Below are positions 9,019-18,634 of a stretch of 64,000 nt of DNA, one piece after another; position 1 is the stretch's first letter; every line of letters begins with the position of its first letter. The translations under genes and the position numbers were made by a program. The stretch comes from Streptomyces yatensis (GTDB lineage Bacteria > Actinomycetota > Actinomycetes > Streptomycetales > Streptomycetaceae): contig NZ_CP072941.1 in assembly GCF_018069625.1 (NCBI RefSeq), positions 2,666,001 to 2,730,000 of the forward strand, read 5' to 3'. The notes under the pieces are model-generated. The model was not told the DNA's origin. It worked only from the letters and a program-made list of their open reading frames with translations, and did not search any database.

Positions 9019-10446
9019 TCAGCCCGGCTGCCTCAGATGGCGCATGAGCTGCTCGAACAGTCCCCAGCTGGAGGGGGAACTCCCGTCGCCGAGCGGATAG
9101 TAGAAACCCGGACGGGTCGCGGGCCCCAGCGGCACGGGCCTGGCGGGGAGAGGTGTGCGCCGGGCGAAGGTGAGGCCCACTTGCTGCGCCTCATCGGCTC
9201 CGAGCGCGAAACCGACCGGGACGGCGGGCGGTTCGAAGCGGGCGGGCAGACTCAGGTCGCGGCGGGCGGCCCGCAGTTGGACCAGCAACGACTGGATTCG
9301 GTGCTCGGTCACCAGCGTGCCGGCGAGGCCGAGCAGGACGTCCAGCGGCGGCGTCTCGCCGGGACCGTAGCCGAAGGCCAGCGTCACGTCCTCTTCGACA
9401 CCCCGGGCGGTCCGCTCCACACGCAGCGTGGCGATCGCGGGCCGGTCGGCACGGCCCACCGCGACTACCCAGGTGCTCTCGGGTGCGCGGTCGCGGGCAA
9501 GGGCGGTCAGCGCCTCGCGCGACCAGGGCAGATTGACGGGCTCGGCGGTACTCCAGCCCCCGGGTGGGCCCCCGGTGACGGCGCGCCAGGCAGCTTCGAG
9601 GGCCCCGCCGAGGACGAGCCGCTCCTCGGCGGGCTGCACGGAGCGGAAGGACAGGGCGAGTTGGCACTCCCCGGTGGCCTCGGCGCCCTCGATGAAGGCC
9701 CGGGCCACCGGGGTCCGCTCCGGCTCCGCCTCCACCGGGGCGAACTCCCCGTCGTGCCAGCGCAGCAGGGCGCCGGACAGCCCGTCGTAGTAGCCGCCGC
9801 CCTCCTCGTCGCGCACCACCCAGCGGGACGGCAACCCGGTGAGCGACAGGCGCGTGGGCAGGCTGAGCCGGGAGGTCGCGGGGGTCACGATCTGGACGGC
9901 CCGGTCGCCGGCGGCCGCGGCCCGTACCGCGTCCGACAGCCAGGCCGTCATGGCCACCACGGGGCGGTCCTGCAGCACCACCGCCGTACGGTCGGTGAGC
10001 ACGTCGACGGCGGGCTGAGCCGCGACCGGGTCGGCGGATGCGGTGACGGCCGCGGCGCCGTCGCCCGGCCGTGCTTCCTCGGAGTCCGCCGCCGCATCCG
10101 GCGGCCAGACCGAGCCGCCGCACAACCGGGCCAGCCGCCGCGCGAAGGACGCCGCCAGCAACTCGGCGCGCTCCACTCCGGTGGCGGCCCTGGCCTCGGT
10201 CCACCACACGGGCACGCCGGTGCCCTCGGCCTCGGCGCCCAGCAGCCGCGCCGCCTCGCCCTCGGTCCGCACCAGCAGCGGCGCCTCGACGGACACCAGC
10301 GGGCGGCCCGCCTCGTCGCACATCTGGATCAGCGCCCCCTCGCCGGCCGAGCGCACGTCGAGGTCGGGGCCCCCGGCGAACAGCCCGGCGACGATGCTCC
10401 AGACGTCGGGCATCCGCTCGGTGAGCGCGATCACGTCCTTGGTCAT
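9019..10446 (-). CDS. DUF6177-like protein of the ESX secretion operon
   Basis: The product has 475 residues starting MTKDVIALTERMPDVWSIV. The ATG overlaps the EccC stop codon (ATGA), so it is translated from the same message. There is no signal peptide or clear membrane segment. It contains Pro-rich stretches and alpha/beta-type segments, with none of the motifs of a known enzyme that I can recognise. From memory it resembles the DUF6177 family found beside EccC in streptomycete ESX loci. A cytoplasmic accessory role in type VII secretion follows from position only. It is the last gene of the operon; the next gene, the ROK regulator, starts 167 nt later on the same strand. Confidence 0.7.
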   Translation of the reverse strand: MTKDVIALTERMPDVWSIVAGLFAGGPDLDVRSAGEGALIQMCDEAGRPLVSVEAPLLVRTEGEAARLLGAEAEGTGVPVWWTEARAATGVERAELLAASFARRLARLCGGSVWPPDAAADSEEARPGDGAAAVTASADPVAAQPAVDVLTDRTAVVLQDRPVVAMTAWLSDAVRAAAAGDRAVQIVTPATSRLSLPTRLSLTGLPSRWVVRDEEGGGYYDGLSGALLRWHDGEFAPVEAEPERTPVARAFIEGAEATGECQLALSFRSVQPAEERLVLGGALEAAWRAVTGGPPGGWSTAEPVNLPWSREALTALARDRAPESTWVVAVGRADRPAIATLRVERTARGVEEDVTLAFGYGPGETPPLDVLLGLAGTLVTEHRIQSLLVQLRAARRDLSLPARFEPPAVPVGFALGADEAQQVGLTFARRTPLPARPVPLGPATRPGFYYPLGDGSSPSSWGLFEQLMRHLRQPG

Positions 10447-13400
10447 CGGCCGGCCTCCCGCGGGTGCCGCTCCTGCTCCACCCATCCCGTCTGGATCAGG
10501 CGGTCGGGCTCACCGCGCCGGACCAGCAGCCCGCGCCCGGGCGGCTGTGCGGACGCGTACACGCCCGGAAACAGCTGGCCCTCCATCCGGTCGCCCGTCA
10601 TCACCAGGGCCGATGTGCCGCTCTCCCGCAGGGTCATCAGGAACGGCTCGTACAGGGCCCGGGAGCTACCCGCCACGCGCCGGGCGACCACGAAGTGCAA
10701 TCCGATGTCAGGCGCGTGCGGCACATACGGCAGGAAGGGCTGGAGCGGCTGCTGCCCGGCGGTGGTGAGGATGTCGTAGTCGTCGACGAGGATGACGACG
10801 CGGGGCCCGTCGTACGCCCGGCCGGCGGACGGCGGCGGGGTGCCGGTGGTCTCGTCCTGCATGCGCTTGGCCAGCTCGCCCGCGATGCCCGCGGCGAGCC
10901 CCTCGCAGATCCGGGCGTTGTACGCATAGCCGCCCTGGTACGCCTCGGGCACCACCTCGCGCAGCCCCCGCCGCGGATCCATGATCCCGAAGACCAGCTC
11001 CTCGTCGGAGTACCGCGCGGCAAGACCCTCGGCGATCAACCGCAGCAGATTGGTCTTGCCGCACTCGTTGTCCCCGAGGATCAGCAGGTGCTGGTCGCGG
11101 TCGAACAGATCGAGCAGCACCGGCGCGAGCGCGGTCTGATCGACCCCGATCGGCACCCGGCGCGGCTGGGAGGTGGCCGACGGCAGCGACCCGGCGGGCA
11201 GCCGCGCGGGCAGCACCCGCACCCGCTGCGCCGTCTCCCCGGGCCAGGCGGCGCCGATGGACCGGGCCGCCTGTTCGACGGCCGCGCCCAGATCGGCGGT
11301 GGAGGCGCTGCCGTCCAGGCGTGGGAGGGCGGTCTGTGCGAACAGCTTGCGGTCGGTCAGGGCGCGCCCGGCGTCGTCGGGAGTGAGGGTCTCGGCGAGC
11401 CTGCGGTCGATGCTGCTGTCGCCCGCGTCGTTCAGCCGCAGCTCGATATGGGTGCCGAAGGTGGACTGGTGGCCGATGCGCACGTCGTTCCAGCGCAGCA
11501 TCGCGGCCACCACATGGATGCCGTACCCGCTGCCGCGCTTGAGCAGGTCCCCCACGGCGTCGTCCAAGGCCTCGAAGTCGTCGCGCAGCGCCCCGAACCC
11601 GTCGATGAGCAGCACGATGTCGGTGGACACCAATTCGGGCAGGGATCCGGCGGCGCGCAGGGCGCGCAGCCGCTCCACCGAGTCGATGCCCTGCTCGCGG
11701 AAGAGCTCCTCGCGGGCGTCCAGCATGCCGCGCACCTCCTCGACCGTGCGGGTGGCCCGTTCCCGGTCGGCCCGCCCGGCCACGCCACCGACGTGCGGCA
11801 GCGCGGCGAGAGCCTGCAGACCGCCGCCGACCAGGTCGAGACCGTAGATCCCGACCTCGCGCGGGGTGTGGGTGAGGGCGAGGGAGAGCGCCAGGGCGCG
11901 CAGCAGCGTGGTCTTGCCGGACTGCGGGCCGCCGATCACGGCGGCGTGGCCGCCGGCGAGGGTGAGGTCGAGGGTCCACTGCCCCTGCCACTGCCGTCCC
12001 GGGTCGTCCAGCAGACCCATCGGCACCCGCATCGTCCCCGGGCGCCGGGCGAACTGCATGCCGCGGGCCGCGTCGACCTCCACGGGCCCCGCCGCGCCGT
12101 CCAGCGGGACGGTCGCGGGCAGCGGCGGCAGCCAGATGCGGCGAACCGGGTCGGCGGCGCCCCTGATCTGGCCGACCATCACGGACATCGCGGTCGGCCC
12201 GGGATCCCGGGTGCGCTTGCCCGCGCCGGGCCCGTCGTCCTCGGCGGGCGCGGAGTCCTCCGGCCCGGCGAGCATGTTGTACGCGGGGTACGGGTGGATG
12301 GCGGGCCCGGTGTCCTCCACGGTGCGCACTGCCGGGCCCCGGTACGGGCCGGAGACGTACCCGGCCTTGAACCGCTCGTACGCCGTGGTGTCGACCTTGA
12401 GGTAGCCGAAGCCGGGCAGCGGCGGCAGGTGGAAGGCGTCGGTGGTGTCCAGGACGGTGCGGCTCTCGTCGGCGGAGAAGGTGCGCAGGCCCAGCCGGTA
12501 GGAGAGGTAGGTGTCCAGGCCCTTGAGCTTGCCGCCCTCGATGCGCTGGCTGGACAGCAGCAGATGGACGCCGATGCTGCGGCCGATGCGGCCGATGGAC
12601 AGGAACAGATCGATGAAGTCGGGCTTGGCGGTGATGAGTTCGCCGAACTCGTCGATGACCACGAAAAGATGCGGCAGTGGCTCCAGATCGGGTCTCGTCG
12701 TCTCGCGCACCGCCGCGTAACTCGAGATGTCGGCGACGTTGCCCGCGTCCTTGAGCACCTGCTGACGGCGCTTGACCTCGCCCGCGAGGCTGGTGTGCAC
12801 CCGCTCGACGAGCCCGGCCTGGTTCTCCAGGTTGGTGATGACGCCGGCCACGTGCGGCAACCCGTCGAAGGGGGCGAAGGTCGCGCCGCCCTTGTAGTCG
12901 ACCAGCACCAGCGCCAGGTCCTGGGGCGGATGGCCGGCCACCAGGGCGAGGACTAGGGTGCGCAGCAGCTCGCTCTTGCCGGAGCCGGTGGCGCCGACGC
13001 ACAGACCGTGCGGGCCCATGCCCAGCTCGGCGGATTCCTTCAGGTCGAGCAGCACCGGCTCGTGGGCGTCGTTGACGCCGATGGGCACCCGCAGGAAGGA
13101 GCGCTCGCCACGGGGCGCCCAGGCACGGGCCAGGTCCAGGGCGCCGGGGTCGTCGATGCCCAGCAGCTCGGGGAAGTCGACGGGTCCGGACAGCGGGGCG
13201 TCGACGAGGGATTCGGCCGACAGCCGCAGCGGGGCCAGCATCCGGGCCAGGCCCTCGGCCCCGGCGGCGGTGACGTCGTCCACGGTGCCGTGGGCGCCCG
13301 TCGGCTGCCCGCCGCGCAGGTCCTCCACGACCACCTCGCCCTCGGTCACGGTGATGCGGATCGCCACCTCTCCCGGTTCCTGCACCCGCTCGGCGACCAG

Positions 13401-14462
13401 GTGGAGCACGGTGACGCCCATCTCGCGGTGGGCCACGGCCTCGTCGGGGCGCGGCAGCTCCCGTGCCTCCTCGCCGTGGTCATCGCTGATGACGAGCAGC
13501 CGGCTGCTGAGCCCGAGCGCGTCGGCCCCGGACAGGCCGCGCCGCACCTCGGCCGCGTACGCGGCGCGCTGACGGAGGTCGCGGCCGAGGAGCCGGGCAA
13601 GCTGGGGCAGGTCGGGGGCGATCCGGCGGGCGGCGACCGGCCCGTCGCGCTCCTCGGCGTCCAGCAGGTGCGGCAGCCACTTGAGCCAGGCCCAGTCCCG
13701 CTCGACCCGGTCGCCGGGGGCGGCGAGCGCCAGGGCCACGTCGTCGGGGGCATGGGTGGCGGCGGTCTGGACGAACAGCGCCCGCACCACCCGCAGCACC
13801 GCGTCCCGCTCCCCCACCACACTGACATTGCCCACACGGTCCAGCGGTACGGTCAGCGGCAGATCGGTGACCAGTGTGTAGCGCCCGACCAGGGCGCCTG
13901 CCTCGTTGAGCATGAACGGGTCGGGCGGGGTGAGCACACTGCCCGACTGCCGGGCCACGGTCAGCGGCCGCAGCGGCATCTCGCCGGTACCGATCCGCAC
14001 CCGCAGGAAGTCCGGGTCGGTGCGGCGCCGCTCCCACAGCCGGGCCGGGTCCCGCACCACGTCGTACAGGGCCTGCGGAGGCGGGTCGAGCACCCGCGCG
14101 GTGGCGCGCCAGGCCCGCTCCTCGGCGCCGAGCTCCTCCCGCAGCTCCTCCAGATACTCCAGGTACCGCTCCCGCTGCCGGCGGCGGGTGCGCTGCGCGC
14201 GCCCGCGCTGCGAGAACAGCAGCACCAGGGCGCCGACGACGGTGACGACGAGGACGAGGGCGCCGATCGCCGCGAACTGTCCGCTGCGCAGCACGGTCAT
14301 CATGACGACCGAACTCATCACCCCGGCGATCGGCAGCAGCGACATGGCGGCCCCCGCCGCCTTGCCCTCGGGCAGGTTGGGCGGGGCCTCGATGGTGCGC
14401 GGCTCGGGCTCGGGCAGCGGGCGGGTGGCGCGGGCGGGCCGGTGCACCAGGCGGGTTGTCAT
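10443..14462 (-). CDS. eccC: Type VII secretion ATPase EccC (fused EccCa/EccCb)
   Basis: The product has 1339 residues, normal for a fused actinobacterial EccC. Two N-terminal membrane segments lie at about residues 41-56 and 63-84. Three FtsK/SpoIIIE-type ATPase domains follow, with Walker A motifs GATGSGKSE (near 492), GGPQSGKTT (near 842) and GDNECGKTN (near 1129). The first domain has a strong Walker B (LFVVIDEFGEL). All three P-loops keep the Lys-Ser/Thr, unlike ESX systems in which later domains are degenerate, except that the third ends in Asn. EccC recognises ESX substrates and powers their export through the EccB/C/D/E membrane complex. The ATG overlaps the stop of the MinD-like gene and the TGA overlaps the start of the DUF6177-like gene. 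Confidence 0.96.
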   Translation of the reverse strand: MTTRLVHRPARATRPLPEPEPRTIEAPPNLPEGKAAGAAMSLLPIAGVMSSVVMMTVLRSGQFAAIGALVLVVTVVGALVLLFSQRGRAQRTRRRQRERYLEYLEELREELGAEERAWRATARVLDPPPQALYDVVRDPARLWERRRTDPDFLRVRIGTGEMPLRPLTVARQSGSVLTPPDPFMLNEAGALVGRYTLVTDLPLTVPLDRVGNVSVVGERDAVLRVVRALFVQTAATHAPDDVALALAAPGDRVERDWAWLKWLPHLLDAEERDGPVAARRIAPDLPQLARLLGRDLRQRAAYAAEVRRGLSGADALGLSSRLLVISDDHGEEARELPRPDEAVAHREMGVTVLHLVAERVQEPGEVAIRITVTEGEVVVEDLRGGQPTGAHGTVDDVTAAGAEGLARMLAPLRLSAESLVDAPLSGPVDFPELLGIDDPGALDLARAWAPRGERSFLRVPIGVNDAHEPVLLDLKESAELGMGPHGLCVGATGSGKSELLRTLVLALVAGHPPQDLALVLVDYKGGATFAPFDGLPHVAGVITNLENQAGLVERVHTSLAGEVKRRQQVLKDAGNVADISSYAAVRETTRPDLEPLPHLFVVIDEFGELITAKPDFIDLFLSIGRIGRSIGVHLLLSSQRIEGGKLKGLDTYLSYRLGLRTFSADESRTVLDTTDAFHLPPLPGFGYLKVDTTAYERFKAGYVSGPYRGPAVRTVEDTGPAIHPYPAYNMLAGPEDSAPAEDDGPGAGKRTRDPGPTAMSVMVGQIRGAADPVRRIWLPPLPATVPLDGAAGPVEVDAARGMQFARRPGTMRVPMGLLDDPGRQWQGQWTLDLTLAGGHAAVIGGPQSGKTTLLRALALSLALTHTPREVGIYGLDLVGGGLQALAALPHVGGVAGRADRERATRTVEEVRGMLDAREELFREQGIDSVERLRALRAAGSLPELVSTDIVLLIDGFGALRDDFEALDDAVGDLLKRGSGYGIHVVAAMLRWNDVRIGHQSTFGTHIELRLNDAGDSSIDRRLAETLTPDDAGRALTDRKLFAQTALPRLDGSASTADLGAAVEQAARSIGAAWPGETAQRVRVLPARLPAGSLPSATSQPRRVPIGVDQTALAPVLLDLFDRDQHLLILGDNECGKTNLLRLIAEGLAARYSDEELVFGIMDPRRGLREVVPEAYQGGYAYNARICEGLAAGIAGELAKRMQDETTGTPPPSAGRAYDGPRVVILVDDYDILTTAGQQPLQPFLPYVPHAPDIGLHFVVARRVAGSSRALYEPFLMTLRESGTSALVMTGDRMEGQLFPGVYASAQPPGRGLLVRRGEPDRLIQTGWVEQERHPREAGR

Positions 14463-15859
14463 CGCGGTCCTCCTCCGTGTCGTCTCTTGTGCCCTCCCCT
14501 GTCGCGTACGGCGCGGTCCAGGAGTGCGGCGGCCAGGCGGCCCGCGGCCAGCCGGGTGCTGTGAGCGAGCAGCCCGGTGTGGATGGCGCCGCCCGCGGCC
14601 AGATGACGGTCGTACGGGATGGCCATCACCTCGACCCCGCTCTCGGCGAGGTGGGCCCGGGCCACGTCCAGGTCGAGCGCGGTGTCGGGCGAGGACTCGG
14701 TGAGGGCGACCACCGTGCCGGGCAGCATGGGCCGCGGCACCGCCGCCATCCAGTCCAGGACGGTGCGGGTGCTCGCCACGCCCTCCAGGGTGGCGGGCGC
14801 CACCAGCACCCGGGCCTGCACCGTGTCCAGCGCCGTACGGGCCAGCTCCCCCGGCATCGTCTCGCAGTCGACGACGGTGACACCGAAGTAGCGGCGCAGC
14901 GCCATGGTCACGGTGCGGTAGGTCCGGATGTCCAGCGGAGTGCCGATGCGGCCCTGACTGCCGGGCAGCAGCCAGCCGCCCTCGGGCAGCTGGACCAGAT
15001 AACCGGTGATCTCGGCGAACTGCATCGATGGGGATACGACGTGGGCCACGTCCGCACACGTCCAGCGGACCGACTCGGCACCGAGCCGGATGGGCAGGCT
15101 GCCCAGCGCAGGGTCGGCTTCCACGACGAGAACCGGGTCCTTGCGGTAGTGCGCGAAGGTGAGGTTGAGCAGCGCCGCGACGGTCGTCTTGCCCGCGCCG
15201 CCGCGGATGCTGCTCACCGCGATCTGCCGCCCGGTGGTGACCGGTTGCTGCAGCGCCCGGGCGACCTCGGTGGCCTCCTCCACCTCACGCGAGGCGGACG
15301 CGGCGACCAGCCGCCGCAGGGTACGCCCGGCGCGGCGGGTAACCGGGTCGCCGCTGCGGAGCCTGCCCTGGGCGAGGGCGAGCCGAGGGTCGACGGGCGG
15401 CACGGGGGCGGGGGCGGGCAGGTGCTGAGGACGCACTTGGGGACGCCGGTCGGCTGGGGCGGGGGACGAGGCGGTTTCGGGGTCGTCGGGGCCCGCCGCC
15501 CCGTTCACCCGCCGTGGGACGGGGGCGGGGTGGGCCTCGGTGGCTCCTGAACCGCCGGGAGCCTCCCCGCCCCCGGGAGCGCTGGAAGCCATCAGAGCGG
15601 GCAGAGCCTTGTAGTCTTCCGCGTCCTTGGAGTCGGAGCCACCCTCCGAAGCCTTGGGCGCGTCAGTCTGGGCTGCCTCCCAGGCAGCAGCGACATCCTG
15701 AGCCTCGGGGCCATGCGGGCCCCCGGCAGCCTCCGATGCCTCATGACCGCTCTGCCCGACATCCGCGGCCTCGGCGGCCGTGGAGGGCTCGGGGCTCTTG
15801 GAGGCAGGCCTGCTCCGCAACTGGTGGAGCACATCGCTCTGCCAATCCCCTGCGCCCAT
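14459..15859 (-). CDS. MinD/ParA-like ATPase of the ESX operon
   Basis: The product has 466 residues. Roughly the first 185 residues are disordered and rich in Ala, Pro, Glu and Ser. A deviant Walker A, SSIRGGAGKTTVAALL, at about residue 220 and a VVEADPALG segment follow, with VVDCETMPGE as the Walker B region. This arrangement, a Pro/Ala-rich tail plus a MinD-like ATPase, matches EspI-type proteins encoded in mycobacterial and streptomycete ESX loci, which influence secretion under changing energy status. It lies between eccD (66-nt gap) and eccC (ATGA overlap). Membrane or substrate partners cannot be told from sequence. Confidence 0.88.
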   Translation of the reverse strand: MGAGDWQSDVLHQLRSRPASKSPEPSTAAEAADVGQSGHEASEAAGGPHGPEAQDVAAAWEAAQTDAPKASEGGSDSKDAEDYKALPALMASSAPGGGEAPGGSGATEAHPAPVPRRVNGAAGPDDPETASSPAPADRRPQVRPQHLPAPAPVPPVDPRLALAQGRLRSGDPVTRRAGRTLRRLVAASASREVEEATEVARALQQPVTTGRQIAVSSIRGGAGKTTVAALLNLTFAHYRKDPVLVVEADPALGSLPIRLGAESVRWTCADVAHVVSPSMQFAEITGYLVQLPEGGWLLPGSQGRIGTPLDIRTYRTVTMALRRYFGVTVVDCETMPGELARTALDTVQARVLVAPATLEGVASTRTVLDWMAAVPRPMLPGTVVALTESSPDTALDLDVARAHLAESGVEVMAIPYDRHLAAGGAIHTGLLAHSTRLAAGRLAAALLDRAVRDRGGHKRRHGGGPR

Positions 15860-15925
15860 GACGCCTCCCTCGCTCGGATACGGACAACGGTCGACTACGG
15901 CAACGACAACGGCCGGGAACCGGCG

Positions 15926-17293
15926 CTAGAAGGCGTCCAGCAATCGCCCGTACACCCCGAACTCCCCAACCACCAGCGGAAACAGCACGATGACGCCGAC
16001 CGCCTCGGCCAAGTCCACGATCCGCCGGAGCCGGACCCGGACATGCTCGGGCGGCCGTACGGTCAGCACGCCGAGCGGGAGCAGCGCGGCGACGGCGAGC
16101 GCGGCCAGCGGCCCGTACGGTCGGCCGCCGGTGGTGTCGAGCCAGAGCGCCACCAGACGTACCAGCAGCACCAGGGCCGCGGCGAGCAGCGCCACCACCT
16201 CGGCCGCCAGCGGGTACGCCCGCGACCGGGACAGCAGGACGACCGCGAGCACCGCGGTCAGCGGCACCGTCCACGGGGAGGCGTCGCCGACGGCGAGCAG
16301 CCCGGCGGCGGCAGCGGACACCGCGGTGACGAGCGTGGCGAACACCAGCCCCCGGTGGGTGGCGGCGAGCGCGGTCGCCACCTCGTGCCGGCTGACCGAG
16401 GCTCCGCCGGAGCGCCGGTCATCCAACCCGGTGAGCCCGGCGGCGGTCAGGGCAAGGCGCGGCAGCAGGCCGAGCGCCACCACGGACACCACGGCGAGCA
16501 CCGAGCCCAACCGGGCCTGTTGCGCATCGGTGTGGGCGCCGTTCTGCAGCGTGGCGACGACCTCCCACAGCCCGACGGTGACCACGACGGCCCCGGCGCC
16601 GATATACGCGCCCCGGCCGACCGTGGCCGAGGCCCCGAGCAGCAGCAGCGTCACCGCGACGGCACCCGCCACCGCGGCGAGCCGGGCCGCGCCGCTCCAG
16701 CCGTGGGCGTCCGCGGCCGTCCAGGCGGCGAGCCCGCCGAGGGCGCCGCCGGTGAGCGTGAGGGTGGCGCCGAGGTCCCGGTTGCGCAGCCGGGCGGCCG
16801 CGGCCCCGGTCAGTGCCGTCGCCGCGGCCGCCACGGCCAGTGCGGCGGCCACGCCGGAGTCGGGGAAACCGCGCCGCGCCAGCAGCCCGACGGCCAGTGC
16901 CAGCACCAGCGTGGCCCCGCTCGCGGTCCACTGCCGCGCCGCCGCCGACCACCGCCATGCCCGTACGTCCAGGTCCTCGGCCACCTCGTCGGTGACGTCG
17001 TGTACCACCGGCGCCGCGGGAACGTCGCGCTCCCGGACCAGCCGCAGCACCGCACCGTCCGGCACCGCCGCGGACGTGAGCGTGGCGTCCTGCGGCAGGA
17101 CGACCCCCTCGGCCGTGATCAGATGCCGCAGCGTCGGCCGGTCCGCCACCTGGTCGTCGACCAGCCGCAGCACATCCGGCAGCAGCCGGCCGACCGGTTC
17201 GTCGGCGGGCAGCACGATGTCCACCCGCCGCCGCTCCCCGACCAGCGTGACCCGGCTCAACTCGGCGCCCCGCGCCTGCTTCGCCGCCCCCAC
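15926..17293 (-). CDS. eccD: Type VII secretion integral membrane protein EccD
   Basis: The product has 455 residues when started at GTG 17293, which lies 6 nt after GGAGGA; the in-frame GTG at 17299 would abut the ribosome site and is less likely. An N-terminal ubiquitin-like (YukD) domain covers about residues 10-90 (LSRVTLVGERRRVDIVLPAD), and about eleven hydrophobic segments fill the remainder. This is the EccD architecture: the channel-lining, most hydrophobic component of the ESX complex. It follows a small membrane-protein gene by about 22 nt and precedes the MinD-like gene. No EccB, EccE or mycosin gene adjoins it in this window. Confidence 0.93.
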   Translation of the reverse strand: MGAAKQARGAELSRVTLVGERRRVDIVLPADEPVGRLLPDVLRLVDDQVADRPTLRHLITAEGVVLPQDATLTSAAVPDGAVLRLVRERDVPAAPVVHDVTDEVAEDLDVRAWRWSAAARQWTASGATLVLALAVGLLARRGFPDSGVAAALAVAAAATALTGAAAARLRNRDLGATLTLTGGALGGLAAWTAADAHGWSGAARLAAVAGAVAVTLLLLGASATVGRGAYIGAGAVVVTVGLWEVVATLQNGAHTDAQQARLGSVLAVVSVVALGLLPRLALTAAGLTGLDDRRSGGASVSRHEVATALAATHRGLVFATLVTAVSAAAAGLLAVGDASPWTVPLTAVLAVVLLSRSRAYPLAAEVVALLAAALVLLVRLVALWLDTTGGRPYGPLAALAVAALLPLGVLTVRPPEHVRVRLRRIVDLAEAVGVIVLFPLVVGEFGVYGRLLDAF

Positions 17294-17315
17294 GATCACT
17301 CCTCCCCCGAAGGCC

Positions 17316-17585
17316 CTACCGTGCCGTGTCCGTCGCGGCGGTGGACGAGGGCGTCAGCACGCCCGGACCGGAGCCGCCCTGCTTGCCGATGGTGTCGGAG
17401 ATGAACGACCACCCCACGCACCCGGCACACAGCACCGCCGCGATCACGATGCCCGCGAACACCTTCCCCAGATTCTCGTCCACCGACCGCCGCCCCCGCT
17501 GCGCGCCGAACAACAACGCGTCCCGAATCCGCCGCCGCCGGACCGCCACCGACTCCAGCAGCTGACTGTCGTAGTCCCGTGCCAT
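17316..17585 (-). CDS. Small single-pass membrane protein of the ESX operon
   Basis: The product has 89 residues. It has a highly basic first half (VAVRRRRIRD, AQRGRRSVDEN), then one hydrophobic segment at about residues 41-60 (VFAGIVIAAVLCAGCVGWSF), then a short Gly/Ser/Thr-rich tail. This predicts an N-in single-pass inner-membrane protein. I do not recognise the family. It lies 20 nt after the presumed immunity gene and about 22 nt before eccD, so it is part of the operon. It could be an ESX-complex accessory or support handling of the toxin; nothing in the sequence decides. Confidence 0.7.
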   Translation of the reverse strand: MARDYDSQLLESVAVRRRRIRDALLFGAQRGRRSVDENLGKVFAGIVIAAVLCAGCVGWSFISDTIGKQGGSGPGVLTPSSTAATDTAR

Positions 17586-17605
17586 CTGCTCGCCACCTCC
17601 TTGCT

Positions 17606-18634
17606 TCAGCGTCCGGAGAGCGCCTGCAGGTCCTCAAGACTCGGTGCCACGGCCTCGGAACCCGCAACCACGCGGCCCGAGACGCTGTCCTCGGCGAGCG
17701 ACGAAAAACCCCGCAGGGCCTGCTCCGGGGACAGCCCCCGGCGCTTGGCCTCCCGAAGGCGCGTCAGCCAGACCACGCCTGCGGCGAACGCTTTCTCCCC
17801 CGAGGCGTTGCGGGGCTCATAACCCGCGGCGACGGCGGCGTCAGCAGCCCACAGATAGCCGAGAACGATTTCACCCGAGGCCACCGCGACGTACCGCACG
17901 GGGGACTCCGTCAGCTCTTGATATCCCTCCGGGCCCGGGGGAACGCGGGACCGGAGCTTCTTGGAGCGATAGGGGATCTCGAACATATGCCAGGAATCCA
18001 GAAGTTCCGGCTCCTCGTCCGGCATGTCCTCGAACCCCGTCGGCGTCGGCGTCGCGTACCAGGTGGGATTTCCGGGATCTGGTTCGCATTGGGTGAATTC
18101 CGACACCGCTCGTAGGGCCGCCCTCAGTCCCGGGGCATTGGCCGCACGCACGTCGGGCTGGGGATGCCCAAGTAGATCATGGGTCAACCAAGCGTCCGCG
18201 TAGGTGTGGACGGTCACCAGGTCACTGGCCCGCTCCCACACGCTCACATCCACCGAGAAGACCCGCTCCGCGCGGTGCTCGGCCTCACCCTCGGTCCATC
18301 GACCGGGAAAGGCCAACAGCGCCACGGCGACCCTGAGTCCGCCTCGAACCGCGCTTTCCGCTTCGTGGAGGGCCTGGACAAGCTCGGGAGCCAGTTCGGG
18401 CTTTTCCGCGAAGACCCCGTCCACCGTGACCTCCCGGAGGAAGGCAGGCCCCCCGTCATCCTCGACGCGGATCTCGAGGCGGGCCGTGGAGGGGCCGTCC
18501 ACGAGGCCCTGGTCCGCCAGCAGGGAGCCCACGGCCATGGCCACGCGCACGCCGCGCTCCAACGGCGGCCGCCCCTCGAAAAAACGCGGCCCGGATTCCC
18601 ACGTCCAGCTGCCAACAGGTACTGAAGTAATCAC
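17606..18634 (-). CDS. Presumed immunity protein for the adjacent ESX toxin
   Basis: The product has 342 residues. The GTG start at 18634 forms a GTGA overlap with the toxin's stop codon, which fixes the start and implies coupled translation. There is no signal peptide and no convincing membrane segment, so it is probably cytoplasmic. The sequence is acidic and mixed alpha/beta, with Trp- and Asp/Glu-rich patches ([17 protein letters not shown]), and I recognise no family. Position directly after a polymorphic toxin is the standard location of the cognate immunity gene. Its G+C is visibly lower than that of the secretion genes, like the toxin's C-terminal end, which suggests the pair was acquired together. 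Immunity function is inferred from context only. Confidence 0.65.
   Translation of the reverse strand: MITSVPVGSWTWESGPRFFEGRPPLERGVRVAMAVGSLLADQGLVDGPSTARLEIRVEDDGGPAFLREVTVDGVFAEKPELAPELVQALHEAESAVRGGLRVAVALLAFPGRWTEGEAEHRAERVFSVDVSVWERASDLVTVHTYADAWLTHDLLGHPQPDVRAANAPGLRAALRAVSEFTQCEPDPGNPTWYATPTPTGFEDMPDEEPELLDSWHMFEIPYRSKKLRSRVPPGPEGYQELTESPVRYVAVASGEIVLGYLWAADAAVAAGYEPRNASGEKAFAAGVVWLTRLREAKRRGLSPEQALRGFSSLAEDSVSGRVVAGSEAVAPSLEDLQALSGR

Noticed and set aside
10464..12956. 830-codon + strand frame opposite eccC
   Set aside because: A GC shadow of EccC, whose three P-loops on the minus strand are unmistakable.
14456..17404. Long + strand frames opposite the MinD-like and EccD genes
   Set aside because: Their compositions are low-complexity Arg/Gly/Pro shadows; the minus-strand products have clear motifs and operon spacing.
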